Shown: in pieces, positions 41,350 to 51,740 of the stretch | Position numbering within the stretch: the first letter of the stretch is position 1 | Layout: the number at the start of each line of letters is the position of its first letter | NCBI RefSeq assembly: GCF_000733765.1 | Contig: NZ_JPOG01000001.1 | Span: forward strand, 682,001 to 746,000 | Source of the DNA: Algiphilus aromaticivorans DG1253 | GTDB lineage: Bacteria; Pseudomonadota; Gammaproteobacteria; Nevskiales; Nevskiaceae | Reading direction: 5' to 3' | DNA length: 64,000 nucleotides | Made by a program: the position numbers and the translations under genes | Notes under the pieces: model-generated | Told to the model about the DNA's origin: nothing | What the model saw: the letters and a program-made list of their open reading frames with translations, nothing else | Database searches by the model: none

Positions 41350-44031
41350 TCAGTCGCCGTTGCCTTCTTCAGGCTGCGGAGCGTAGGGATCACCCGGGTC
41401 GGTCGTCGCCGGCGGTTCTTCACCGCCACCGGCCGCGATGAACTGCTCATTGAGGATGTCGGTAACTTCACCGAGCCCCTCGATCAGCGTCGGCAGAAGC
41501 GCGAAGCCGGTCGGGCTCTCGCCTCCACCCAGACCGAGGAATCCGAGCAGCGGATCAGTCAGCAGGCCCAGACCGTCCTCGCCGAGCAGCGTGCCCAGCA
41601 CGGTCTCGGAAAGCGCGTCGAGTCCGTCCTGAAGCGCGGTGCTCACCGGGCCCTCGATAGTCTCGTTGTTCAGGATCGGGCCCAGGATCTGCTCAAGCAC
41701 CAGAACCGTCTCGTTCAGCAGCCCCGATCCCTGCTCGCCGGCGAACTGACCGATTGGCAGCGTGAAGAGGGTGCCCAGCTCACCGCAGAGGCCGTCTACC
41801 TCTTCGCCCGACAGCGCGCTCTCGCCGCGGAGAATGGCGTCATCCACCGGCAGCACGAGGACCGTGGCCGCACGCGTGCGCGGGCTCTCCGCGAAGCCGG
41901 GCGGATCGACGGTCGGATCGAACTCGACGGCGGCACAGTTGTTGGCGAGGCCGGTCGCGCCGTCTGCCGAGATCACACCGCGCTCGGCGAGTACGGCATT
42001 GGCGATGGAGATCGAAGGATCGGTCTCGCCCACGGGGTCCTCGTCGTTGCGGCAAGCCTCGTAGCTGGTTTCCGCCGGACCACCGATCGCCCGGAAGCTG
42101 GTCGCGCGTTCCTGGTTGATGTTGATGATCACCTGATCGGTTCCGCCGTCGCTGCCTGGCACCTCGAAGGTGAGAGAGCTCAGCAGCTTGTCGCGGCCGC
42201 GGATCTTCTCAGCGTTGACCAGTTGCGCTGCGTTCGTGAAGCCGACGCAGGTGAAGTTCTTGTCGATGTTGAAGGTAGTCTTGCTGATCTCCAGCGGCGT
42301 GCCGGTGGCATCGGTGATGCCCACCCGCACGTCCTGCTCGGCATCCTCCACACGGTCCATGGCGCTGCCTGACAGCTGGCCGCGGCAGTTGACACCCTTA
42401 TCGAAGTTGGTGTTGTCGGGGTTGCCGCCGAGGCGTGCCCGGACGGTGCCGACGCCCTCGGTCAGACCTTCCACCAGCGCGATGCGGATGCCGGACTCGG
42501 TGCGTGCCGGCTCCATCGCAGGCGTGCCGCCCTCTTCCTCAGGCTCGCCGAGCGGCAGCATGGTGCGAACATCGATGACGTCGTCGCTTCCGGCGACCTG
42601 CACGTTCAGGATGCGGCCGTCTTCGCATTCGGTACCGAAGTCATCGAGGAGGATCGCCTCCTCCTGGTCCGGGTCGTTCTGCAGGTAGCCAACGGCAGCG
42701 TAGGGGAGGGCGAAGGTCGGAACGGTCTGGTTCAGCTCAAGCGCACTATTCGGGCACTCTGCCTCAAGGTCGGGATCGCAGAAGGGCACCTGCCCATCGG
42801 CGTTGAGCCCGAAGGCCTTCGCATCATCAGCGACTGTTTCCTGGAGCTCGGCCGCGGCCTCGTCGGAGAGTCCGGCGAAGACGCCGGCGTCCGCGAAGCT
42901 GGCCACCCCCACGGGGACTAGGCGGATCGAAGCGAAGTCAGCGGTCAGTACCGTGACCTCGGTCGTGTCCATCTGCCCTCCGAGGGTGCCCTCGATCACG
43001 GCGGGAACATCATCCGGAGTCGCGGCAAGGCCGAGGATCTCACGCGTTAGGGCGCCTTCCTCGGCATCCTCGATGCTGACGAAACCCCCACCCTCAAGAA
43101 TGGCCAGATTGTCGAGCTGCACCGGCAGGCGGATTTCCTCGGCACCCGTATCGAAGAGCGCGGTGGCGTTGATTACGGCGGTGCCGCCGACGATGATGCG
43201 CGGCGGCGTCGCCGTAATGCGCAGCGATTCCCCGACGAGGGCCGCGGCCGCGACATTGATGTCGGCACTGGCCGAACTCGCGTTGAGCTGCGGGTTGTTG
43301 GTTGCCGGCGGTACGAGGTCGGCGGTCACGTTGTAGGTGGCTGCCTCGTCGGGGTCGTTGTTCTGCCCTGAGAAGACGCCGGTACTTCCGGTCACGGCGG
43401 GGCTGCCATCCGGGTTCTGCGGGTCGGCGCTCCAACTCAAGCCGTCGCGTTCGCTGACGCACTCGTTCGGGATGTTTACCGGCTCACCGCTCGTGTTGAC
43501 GAAGCGGATCTGCGCGCGCAGCTGCAGCGCCTGGCCCGCGGCAACGTTGCTGCCATCGGCCGGTGTGCTGCACGTCGGACCGGCGAAGATGTCGACGATC
43601 TCGGGAATGCCGCCGACGACCTCCAGCTCAGCACTGGCGGAGCCGCCCTCGCCTTCGGCGTCGCTCGCAGTGATGGTGACTGCACCCGCGTCGGTGGGAG
43701 ACAGGCCGCGCACGCGCCCTTTCTCGTCGACGACGAACTCGGCTTCGCCATCAGGTGCTTGGATCGCGAATTCGATGCGGTCGAGCGCCGTGATGTCGGG
43801 ATTGCTGCCGTCCTCGAAGAAGCCGATCACGCGGAAGTTGACCGTGCTGCCGACATTGACGCGAGCGGGGTCGCTGCATTGCCCGCCGTCGGAGCGGACG
43901 CAGCGGAGCTCGATCCGCTGCAGCTCGCCGCCGCCTACCAGTCCGGGGCTGCGGACAGAGCCGTCACCGCACGCGACGAGCGTGAGCGCGCCGGCAAGAA
44001 TGGCGAAAAGGGAAATCTTTGGCATGCGCAT
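41350..44031 (-). CDS. Large lipoprotein with bacterial Ig-like domains
   Basis: An 893-residue lipoprotein; the signal peptide from the ATG at 44031 ends LVACG. The N-terminal half has Ig-like (Big-type) segments: VNVGSTVNFRVIGFFEDGS, SPTDAGAVTITASDAEGEG and PPRIIVGGTAVINATALFD, with Cys residues in plausible disulfide pairs. The C-terminal 120 residues switch to Leu/Gly-rich helices (LGTLLGEDGLGLLTDPLLG) and an acidic tail. No catalytic motif is visible. A surface or adhesion role is plausible but not shown. It is monocistronic and lies opposite the OmpA-like gene across a 239-bp gap. Confidence 0.75.
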   Translation of the reverse strand: MRMPKISLFAILAGALTLVACGDGSVRSPGLVGGGELQRIELRCVRSDGGQCSDPARVNVGSTVNFRVIGFFEDGSNPDITALDRIEFAIQAPDGEAEFVVDEKGRVRGLSPTDAGAVTITASDAEGEGGSASAELEVVGGIPEIVDIFAGPTCSTPADGSNVAAGQALQLRAQIRFVNTSGEPVNIPNECVSERDGLSWSADPQNPDGSPAVTGSTGVFSGQNNDPDEAATYNVTADLVPPATNNPQLNASSASADINVAAAALVGESLRITATPPRIIVGGTAVINATALFDTGAEEIRLPVQLDNLAILEGGGFVSIEDAEEGALTREILGLAATPDDVPAVIEGTLGGQMDTTEVTVLTADFASIRLVPVGVASFADAGVFAGLSDEAAAELQETVADDAKAFGLNADGQVPFCDPDLEAECPNSALELNQTVPTFALPYAAVGYLQNDPDQEEAILLDDFGTECEDGRILNVQVAGSDDVIDVRTMLPLGEPEEEGGTPAMEPARTESGIRIALVEGLTEGVGTVRARLGGNPDNTNFDKGVNCRGQLSGSAMDRVEDAEQDVRVGITDATGTPLEISKTTFNIDKNFTCVGFTNAAQLVNAEKIRGRDKLLSSLTFEVPGSDGGTDQVIININQERATSFRAIGGPAETSYEACRNDEDPVGETDPSISIANAVLAERGVISADGATGLANNCAAVEFDPTVDPPGFAESPRTRAATVLVLPVDDAILRGESALSGEEVDGLCGELGTLFTLPIGQFAGEQGSGLLNETVLVLEQILGPILNNETIEGPVSTALQDGLDALSETVLGTLLGEDGLGLLTDPLLGFLGLGGGESPTGFALLPTLIEGLGEVTDILNEQFIAAGGGEEPPATTDPGDPYAPQPEEGNGD

Positions 44032-44270
44032 CTCTGTGACTCTCCAGTTCTCACTCGAATCACCGGCCGGCCGGGGCGTGAACGAGCGACTGCGGGAAGG
44101 TTGCTAATGGGTTAGCTGTACTTATTCGCTTCAACTTTACTCTGAATCTTTCACGACGTCACGATAAACGGTAGTATCCAGGGGTGCCAGCGTTAATGCT
44201 GGTCATTTGTTGTAAGAACAGGCCTACGCACGTATGCGTGGCCCGCCAATCCGATACAGGGAGCAGGGAC

Positions 44271-45716
44271 GTGATTCAGCGATCGGCCGGTATTGCAGCG
44301 CTTATGGCGCTCGTGTTTACAGGGGGCGCCTGGGCGCAGATGGACAACGGCGCGGATGTCTACGACGACCGCTTCTATCTGCAGCTGCAGGGAGGCGCCA
44401 TCGTCTCCGATTCTTCGGATCTGGATGCTGGCGCTGCGGGCTATTTCGCTCTCGGCAAGCCGATCATGTCCCTGCTTTCGCTTGAGCTGGAGGGCGGCTA
44501 CGCCAGTCTAGGCACGCCGAACACCACTGACTACGAGCGCATCACGGGCCAGGTCAACGCGGTTCTCTACCTCTGGGGCGGCCCCAATGCCGAGTCGATG
44601 CGTGGCCTGCGGCCGTACCTGCTGGGTGGTCTGAACGTTCACAGCATCGATTTCCAGGACGAGACCGCCACCGGCACCGGCTTCCAGCTGGGCGGTGGTT
44701 TCACGTATCCGCTGAGCCGCAACCTGGAGTTCGTCAGCTCCGTACGCTACGGGGTCGACAGCGTCGGTGCGGAGCCCCCGGGCATCCCGCGTGACGAAGA
44801 TTTCTACACTTGGACGGGCACCGTTGGTGTCCGCTTCAAGATGGGCGAGTTTCCGCCCGACAGCGATGGCGACGGCGTGCCCGACCACCGCGACGAATGC
44901 CCCGGCACCCCGGCTGGTGTAACGGTCGACCGGCGCGGTTGCCCGATTGACAGCGATGGTGACGGTGTGCCTGATCACCGCGATCGTTGCCCCGGCACGC
45001 CGGAAGGCGCTGCCGTGGATAGCGACGGCTGTCCGATCGACTCCGACGGCGATGGCGTGCCGGATCATCGCGATCAGTGCCCGAATACGCCCGAGGGGGT
45101 GCGCGTGGATCAGCGCGGGTGTCCCTTCGCCGATTCCGACGGCGACGGTGTGCCGGACCACATGGACCGCCATCCGAACACCCCCGCCGGTGTTGCGGTG
45201 AACGAGTACGGGGAGCCGCTCGATTCCGACGGCGATGGCGTACCGGATCATCTCGACGAGTGTCCGAATACGCCGGCAGGCTCCGCGGTGCTGCCGAGCG
45301 GCTGCGCCCTTGTCGGTGACAGGCGACTGGCGCGACCGGGTGAGCCGGCCGATGCCGATGGCTTTGCCACGGAGCGGACGCAGAACTTCATCCTGAAGGG
45401 CGTCAACTTCGAGTTCGACTCCGCGCGGCTGACGCCGGAGGCACGCTCGATACTCAACGACGTCGCTGAAGTGCTGATGGCCTATCCGGACACTGACGTT
45501 GACGTTGAGGGCCATACCGACAGTGTTGGCCCGGACGCCTACAACCTGGCGCTCTCCGAGCGTCGTGCGAACTCGGTGAAGCGCTACCTGACGCAGCAGG
45601 GCGTGCCCGGCGAGCGCATGACGCCCGTCGGCTACGGCGAGACCATCCCGATCGACACCAACGATACTGAGGAAGGCCGATCCAACAACCGCCGCGTGGA
45701 GTTCCGGGTGCGTTAA
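44271..45716 (+). CDS. OmpA-family protein with thrombospondin type 3 repeats
   Basis: A 481-residue outer-membrane protein from a GTG at 44271 with AGGGAGCAGGG upstream; this start gives a clean signal peptide ending AWAQ. Residues 25-200 form an eight-strand OmpA-like barrel (FYLQLQGGAIVSD). Five calcium-binding TSP3 repeats follow, each like DSDGDGVPDHRDECPGTPAG, between about 200 and 345. The C-terminal domain VNFEFDSARLTPEARSILN with GHTDSVGPDAYNLALSERRA binds peptidoglycan. It should tie the outer membrane to the wall, as in Pseudomonas OprF. A strong terminator follows. Confidence 0.95.
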   Translation: MIQRSAGIAALMALVFTGGAWAQMDNGADVYDDRFYLQLQGGAIVSDSSDLDAGAAGYFALGKPIMSLLSLELEGGYASLGTPNTTDYERITGQVNAVLYLWGGPNAESMRGLRPYLLGGLNVHSIDFQDETATGTGFQLGGGFTYPLSRNLEFVSSVRYGVDSVGAEPPGIPRDEDFYTWTGTVGVRFKMGEFPPDSDGDGVPDHRDECPGTPAGVTVDRRGCPIDSDGDGVPDHRDRCPGTPEGAAVDSDGCPIDSDGDGVPDHRDQCPNTPEGVRVDQRGCPFADSDGDGVPDHMDRHPNTPAGVAVNEYGEPLDSDGDGVPDHLDECPNTPAGSAVLPSGCALVGDRRLARPGEPADADGFATERTQNFILKGVNFEFDSARLTPEARSILNDVAEVLMAYPDTDVDVEGHTDSVGPDAYNLALSERRANSVKRYLTQQGVPGERMTPVGYGETIPIDTNDTEEGRSNNRRVEFRVR

Positions 45717-45742
45717 GCCCGGTTCCAACCGGCAGGATCAAG

Positions 45743-45771
45743 AAAGCCCCGGCAACAGCCGGGGCTTTTTT
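45743..45771 (+). terminator. Rho-independent terminator of the OmpA-like gene
   Basis: An 11-bp stem AAAGCCCCGGC / GCCGGGGCTTT with loop AACA, followed by more T. Confidence 0.95.
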
Positions 45772-45780
45772 TGTTGGGGC

Positions 45781-46114
45781 GGTGTAGTGACTAGCTGGCA
45801 GACGTGCCAGTCAGGAGTTTGGGTGTCCCAACTGCAGTCGGCGAAGCAAGTGCTGCAAGCTCGCGCGGCGTATCGCGTCGCGGTGGTGGCTGCGTCGTTT
45901 CGGGCGACGAGGCTTACCCTGTGGGGCATCGCCAGGGCGGCTCAGAGTCTGGATCAGAACGCTCGGCGGAATCTGCGGGATCTACTTTGCGGTTCCAGCT
46001 TAGCGTGCCGTGCTCCGAGGCGGCTCTCTGACCGCGGCTACCCGAGAGACGTAGCGCGGTCTCTCGCACGCTGAGTTCGCGTCGGCTCAGTTCGCGAGGC
46101 GCGCTCGCTGCCTT
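45781..46114. other. Intergenic stretch with no supported feature
   Basis: Between the OmpA terminator and the stop codon of the esterase gene I see no gene, RNA or clear repeat. Short open frames on both strands lack a ribosome site or any family pattern. Confidence 0.6.
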
Positions 46115-47089
46115 CTAATGGCGCAGGCAGCTGCGAAGAAAGTCCGCAATGTCCTGACGTGCCTGCTGCACTTCGGGGAAGATCGCCTCGAAGAGCGGGA
46201 AGGCGTGGGGCAAACCGGGCCAGACGTCAACGCGTACCTCGACGCCCGCCTCGTACATGCGCCGGCCCAGCAGCAGCGTGTCATCGAGCAGGATCTCGGC
46301 GTCGCTGGTCTGCATGAAGATCGGAGGCAGGCCATCGAGATCCATGTACAGCGGCGATAGCTCGGGATCCGAAGCGTCGTGCCCGCCGGCGTAGAGCGGA
46401 TCGATACGATGCAGCGCCTCGGCTGGCAGGATCGGGTCGCTCTTGCGGAAGCGTGCACGCGATGGCGGGGCATGGATGCGCCCCATCTCGGTGGCCGGCG
46501 AGATGGCGGCTGCGCCGGCCGGCATTGGCAGACCGGCGGCGCGTATGCGCTGCAGTAGCCCCAGCAGCAGATTACCTCCGGCCGATTCGCCGGCCACGAC
46601 GATGCGGCGCGCGTCGAAGCCGCGCTCCAGCAGGGCACGATAGGCGTTCTCGCAGTCATCCAGCGCTGCCGGGTGGCGGTTGAAGGGGGCGAGACGATAG
46701 TCAGGCAGGAAGCCTGATCCGCCGATGCTGCGTGCCAGCTTTGCGACGAGGGTCAGATGCGTGGCCGGCACGGCGGGAAGGATGAAGGCGCCGCCGTGCA
46801 GATAGAGCAGCACCGGCGCCTCGGTGTTATCGATATCGCCGACGGTGTGGCCCGGCACGCGGCCCAGCACGCGGTAGTCCTGCGTCAGCGCCGCCGTGTC
46901 GCGGCAGGGCTGGGCGGCCATGCGCAGCTGCAGGCGGGCGATGCGCTTGTGCGAGCCGCTGAGCATGAAGCTCAGCCACGGCCGCAGCAGCCAGCGCATC
47001 AGGCAGATGATCAGCCGGGTGCGCCGGCCTAGTGTGACCGCCTTGTTGCGGAGATAGCTCTCCGCCGTGCTGTCGTCCTCGCTTTGCAT
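46115..47089 (-). CDS. Alpha/beta hydrolase of the hormone-sensitive-lipase (HSL) family
   Basis: A 324-residue esterase. The oxyanion-hole motif is LYLHGGAFILPA, followed by the family IV block (DYRLAPFNRHPAALDDC). The nucleophile is Ser in VVAGESAGGNLLLGL, the acid lies in the QTSDAEILLDDT segment, and the histidine in GLPHAFPL. A hydrophobic, basic stretch near residues 22-45 may attach it to the membrane. It is the last gene of the minus-strand carboxylase cluster, 13 bp after the carboxyltransferase gene, so it may release or prepare an ester substrate for that pathway. Confidence 0.9.
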   Translation of the reverse strand: MQSEDDSTAESYLRNKAVTLGRRTRLIICLMRWLLRPWLSFMLSGSHKRIARLQLRMAAQPCRDTAALTQDYRVLGRVPGHTVGDIDNTEAPVLLYLHGGAFILPAVPATHLTLVAKLARSIGGSGFLPDYRLAPFNRHPAALDDCENAYRALLERGFDARRIVVAGESAGGNLLLGLLQRIRAAGLPMPAGAAAISPATEMGRIHAPPSRARFRKSDPILPAEALHRIDPLYAGGHDASDPELSPLYMDLDGLPPIFMQTSDAEILLDDTLLLGRRMYEAGVEVRVDVWPGLPHAFPLFEAIFPEVQQARQDIADFLRSCLRH

Positions 47090-47102
47090 GGCGTCAGCCT
47101 AC

Positions 47103-48710
47103 CTACATGCGGAAGACGCCGTAGCGCGGCTCACCGATCTCGGTGTTGAGCGCTGCCGACAGGGCGATGCCCAGCACGTTGCGCGTATCGGCCGGGTCGA
47201 TGATGCCGTCGTCCCAGATTTCCGAGGTCGACCAGTAGGCTGAAGACTTGCGTTTGAACTCCGCCAGTACCGGGTCGCGAATGGCGGCGTAGTCTTCGTC
47301 GGAGAGCTTCTGGCCCTGCTTCTCCAGCTGCCGGAATTTCACATCGGCCAGGGTGTTGGCGGCCTGCTCGGCGCCCATCACCGAGATCTGGTGATTCGGC
47401 CAGGCGAAGACGAAACGCGAATCAAAGGCGCGGCCGGACATGCCGTAGTTGCCGGCGCCGAATGAGCCGTGGCACATCACCGTGATCTTCGGTACTTCGC
47501 AGTTGGAGACCGCCATGATCATCTTGGCGCCGTCCTTGGTGATGCCCTGTTCCTCGTAGGCGCGACCCACCATGAATCCGGTGATGTTCTGCAGGAAGAT
47601 GATGGGCGTGCGGTTCTGGTTGCACAGCTCGATGAAGTGCGCGCCCTTGAGTGCGCTGTCGTTGAAGAGCACGCCGTTGTTGCCGAGGATGCCCACTTTG
47701 TAGCCCCAGATATGGGCGTAGCCGCAGATCAGCGTCTTGCCGTAGTTGGGCTGGTACTCGTGGAAGCGCGAGCCGTCGACCACGCGCGCGATGACCTCGC
47801 GCATGTCGAACTGCGCCTTGATGTCCTTCGGAATGACGCCGTAGAGCTCATCGGCCGGGTAATAGGGCGCCTCCGGCTCCTGCCACTCGATCTGCGCCTT
47901 GGTCGGGCGCTTGAACTGCCCGACGATGTCGCGGGCGATGGCGATGCCCTCTTCCTCGCTGGAGGCCGGGTAGTCGGCCGTGCCCGAGGTGGAGGTGTGC
48001 ATGTCCGCACCGCCCAGATCCTCGACGGAAACCTCCTCGCCAGTGGCGGCTTTTACCAGCGGCGGGCCGGCCAGGAAGATGGCGCCGGTGCCGCGGACGA
48101 TGACGTTGTAGTCGGAAAGCCCCGGCACGTAGGCGCCGCCGGCGGTGCAGTGACCGAGTACGACGGCGACCTGCTGGATGCCCATCTTCGAGAGCATGCA
48201 CTGGTTGCGGAAGATGCGGCCGGCGTAGTACTTGTCCGCGAAGAGCTCGGCCTGTTCCGGGAGAAAGCCGCCGGCCGAATCGCAGAGGTGGATGACCGGA
48301 AGGCGATTCTCGATGGCGATATCCAGCGCGCGCACGGTCTTCTTGACCGTGATCGGGTACCAGGCGCCGCCCTTGACGCTGGCATCGCCGGCGTTGATGA
48401 CGACCTCGCGCCCGGCGACGATGCCAATGCCGGTGACGCAGGCAGCCCCTGGCACCTCGCCGTCGTAGAGCTCGTTCGCAGCCAGCGAGGACAGCTCCAG
48501 GAAGGGCGTACCGGCATCGAGCAGCAGCTCCAGGCGCTTGCGCACGAAATGCTTGCCCTGCTTGTCGAGGCGATCGAAGTCCCGCTGCGGGCGGTCCTCG
48601 CGCGCACGGCGCTGATGCTCGCGGAAGGCCGCGACGAGGTCGCTGTTGTGCGCGTGGTTGGCCTGGTAGTCGGGCGAAGCGGTGCTGACGGTGCTCTGAA
48701 TGCGTTTCAT
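47103..48710 (-). CDS. Acyl-CoA carboxylase carboxyltransferase (beta) subunit, AtuC/LiuB-like
   Basis: A 535-residue carboxyltransferase that moves CO2 from biotin to an acyl-CoA. It has tandem crotonase-like halves. The N-half shows LELSSLAANELYDGEVPGA, GDASVKGGAWYPITVKK, LPVIHLCDSAGGFLPEQ and VLGHCTAGGAYVP. The C-half shows GNNGVLFNDSALKGAHFIEL, PIIFLQNITGFMVGRAYE and HGSFGAGNYGMSGRAFDSRF. This pattern is that of 3-methylcrotonyl-CoA or geranyl-CoA carboxylase rather than propionyl-CoA carboxylase. An AtuA homologue in the same cluster argues for a geranyl-CoA-like substrate, but methylcrotonyl-CoA cannot be excluded. Confidence 0.9.
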   Translation of the reverse strand: MKRIQSTVSTASPDYQANHAHNSDLVAAFREHQRRAREDRPQRDFDRLDKQGKHFVRKRLELLLDAGTPFLELSSLAANELYDGEVPGAACVTGIGIVAGREVVINAGDASVKGGAWYPITVKKTVRALDIAIENRLPVIHLCDSAGGFLPEQAELFADKYYAGRIFRNQCMLSKMGIQQVAVVLGHCTAGGAYVPGLSDYNVIVRGTGAIFLAGPPLVKAATGEEVSVEDLGGADMHTSTSGTADYPASSEEEGIAIARDIVGQFKRPTKAQIEWQEPEAPYYPADELYGVIPKDIKAQFDMREVIARVVDGSRFHEYQPNYGKTLICGYAHIWGYKVGILGNNGVLFNDSALKGAHFIELCNQNRTPIIFLQNITGFMVGRAYEEQGITKDGAKMIMAVSNCEVPKITVMCHGSFGAGNYGMSGRAFDSRFVFAWPNHQISVMGAEQAANTLADVKFRQLEKQGQKLSDEDYAAIRDPVLAEFKRKSSAYWSTSEIWDDGIIDPADTRNVLGIALSAALNTEIGEPRYGVFRM

Positions 48711-48756
48711 GTCCGGTGTTCCTGGCGGGCGGTGGCGCGGCGGGTGGCGAGGGCGC

Positions 48757-49254
48757 TCATTCGTTCGGCTCCAGCGTCAACAGCACCGCGTCGCGATCGA
48801 AGCTTTGCGCGATGGCGAAGTGGATCTCGGCGACCGTGCCGTCGCGGGGCGCAGCCAGCGTCGTCTCCATCTTCATGCTCTCCATGACCAGCAGCGTCTG
48901 GCCGGCGGAGACCGCGTCACCGGCCGCGACTTCCAGTCGCACGATGCTGCCGGGCATGGGCGCGCGCAGCACGTCCTCTTCGGAGCCCCGCAGCGCCGCG
49001 GCCAGTCGCTCCAGCGGGTGGGCGTAGCGCAGATGCCAGTTGCGGCCGCGGCAGTGGATGAAGACGTCGTCGCCGTGCGTGGCGACCGTGACGCGCTCGC
49101 TGACGCCGTTCACGGTCAGGATCGCGCTGCCGTCATCCTCGGGATGAAGATTCACCGGCAGTACCCGGTCCTCCAGATGCAGCCGGTAGCCGTGCGCGCT
49201 GCGCGACAGCGCCATCGGCTGCTCGTTGTCCTCAAGCTTGAATGCGTGATGCAT
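48757..49254 (-). CDS. Biotin carboxyl carrier protein, detached C-terminus of a carboxylase alpha subunit
   Basis: A 165-residue protein with the biotinyl-lysine motif VMESMKMETTLAAP near residue 130, preceded by LRAPMPGSIVRLEVAAGDAVSAG. The first 100 residues resemble the BT/linker domain normally found between the biotin carboxylase and carrier domains of 3-methylcrotonyl- or geranyl-CoA carboxylase alpha chains. The upstream biotin carboxylase gene ends 147 bp earlier in the same reading frame. The two products add up to 662 residues, the size of a normal single alpha chain. So this looks like one gene split in two; an ATG and an AGAACC leader are present for independent translation. Confidence 0.88.
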   Translation of the reverse strand: MHHAFKLEDNEQPMALSRSAHGYRLHLEDRVLPVNLHPEDDGSAILTVNGVSERVTVATHGDDVFIHCRGRNWHLRYAHPLERLAAALRGSEEDVLRAPMPGSIVRLEVAAGDAVSAGQTLLVMESMKMETTLAAPRDGTVAEIHFAIAQSFDRDAVLLTLEPNE

Positions 49255-49275
49255 GGTTCTACTCGTCTATTTCCT

Positions 49276-49381
49276 CTCTCCCGCAAGCGGGAGAGGGGCT
49301 AGTGGTGCCGGGGTTGTCGGGTCGCTTGGGCATTGCTTGCATCATTTGCCTCGTTCCCCTCTCCCGCTTGCGGGAGAGGGG
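49276..49381. repeat. Two palindromic CTCTCCCGC repeats between the split carboxylase genes
   Basis: CTCTCCCGC AA GCGGGAGAG at 49276-49295 and CCCCTCTCCCGC TT GCGGGAGAGGGG at 49356-49381. The same family occurs at 51649. The pair lies in the 147-bp gap that separates the biotin carboxylase and biotin carrier frames and contains in-frame stops. Confidence 0.88.
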
Positions 49382-49401
49382 TTAGGGGAGAGGGACCAGT
49401 G

Positions 49402-50895
<1,494 letters not shown>

Positions 50896-50920
50896 CGGGA
50901 CGTTCTCGGGGTAACGGAAT

Positions 50921-51559
50921 TCATGGATGACTGTCGGCGGCAGCTTTGTGGATGCCGCGGCTGATCAGTTCGCTGAAGCTGCGCGCCAGCGGCTCGACGT
51001 CGAGACCGCCGCGGCCGAAGAGATAAGGCCAGCTGTGGTGCTCCATGCCGCCGTAGATGGTGTCGCGCAGCAGCGGCACGGAAAGGTCGGCCCGGAAATA
51101 ACCGCGGCTGACGCCGTCGCTGAGCACGCGCGTCAGCAGACCGGCGTAGCGCCGGTTCATGCGGTGCAGCGCCGAGCCCTGGTAGTCGTGCTCGCCGCGT
51201 ACCTCTCGGAACATCAGGCGGCAGAGCAGGGGATCGTCGCGGATGGCTTCCAGATGCAGGCGGATCAGCCGATAGAGCGCGTCGGGCGGATCGGCCGCTT
51301 CGTTCAGGACGGCCTCACCGCGGTTAAGCAGCTGCTCGTACCAGCGCGCCAGTACTGCGAGCATCAGATCGCGCTTGGAGTCGAAGTACTTGTAGATCGT
51401 GCCCTCGACGACATCGATGCGCGCGGCGATACCGGCGACGGTCGTGGCGTCGAAGCCTTTCTCGGCAAAGGCCGCGCGTGCGGCCTCTAGAATGCTCTCG
51501 ACGCGCTCGGCGCGCGGCATGCGCGCGGCGTGCTGGCGCTGAGTGGGTTCGCCGGTCAT
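50921..51559 (-). CDS. TetR-family transcriptional regulator
   Basis: A 212-residue regulator from the ATG at 51559; the frame is open further but crosses a palindromic repeat. The helix-turn-helix is RVESILEAARAAFAEKGFDATTVAGIAARIDVVEGTIYKYFDSKRDL (about residues 17-63). The C-terminal ligand domain is not informative. Its place between atuA-like and carboxylase genes, transcribed in the same direction, suggests that it controls this cluster in response to a pathway acyl-CoA, as AtuR does in Pseudomonas. No operator sequence was recognised. Confidence 0.92.
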   Translation of the reverse strand: MTGEPTQRQHAARMPRAERVESILEAARAAFAEKGFDATTVAGIAARIDVVEGTIYKYFDSKRDLMLAVLARWYEQLLNRGEAVLNEAADPPDALYRLIRLHLEAIRDDPLLCRLMFREVRGEHDYQGSALHRMNRRYAGLLTRVLSDGVSRGYFRADLSVPLLRDTIYGGMEHHSWPYLFGRGGLDVEPLARSFSELISRGIHKAAADSHP

Positions 51560-51648
51560 CGCGCTTTCGTACTCCGCCGCCAGGCCCTTTCCCCCGGCCC
51601 CGCTTCCGCAGGTCGAAGAAGGGACGAGAATGGCCGACCATTCAGGTC

Positions 51649-51676
51649 CCCTCTCCCCCGTCCTCGGGGGAGAGGG
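51649..51676. repeat. Palindromic repeat of the CTCTCCC family
   Basis: CCCTCTCCCCCG and CGGGGGAGAGGG around TCCT, upstream of the TetR start. A further GGGAGAGGGGG half follows. Same family as the two copies at 49276 and 49356. Confidence 0.85.
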
Positions 51677-51740
51677 CAGGGAGAGGGGGAGGCCGGCGCA
51701 CGCCGGCCGCTGCACGACATTTGGCGGCCGAATCCCACGA

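Noticed and set aside
45787-46074. 95-residue plus-strand open frame after the OmpA terminator
   Set aside because: No ribosome site, no recognisable domain and unconvincing composition; treated as empty intergenic DNA.
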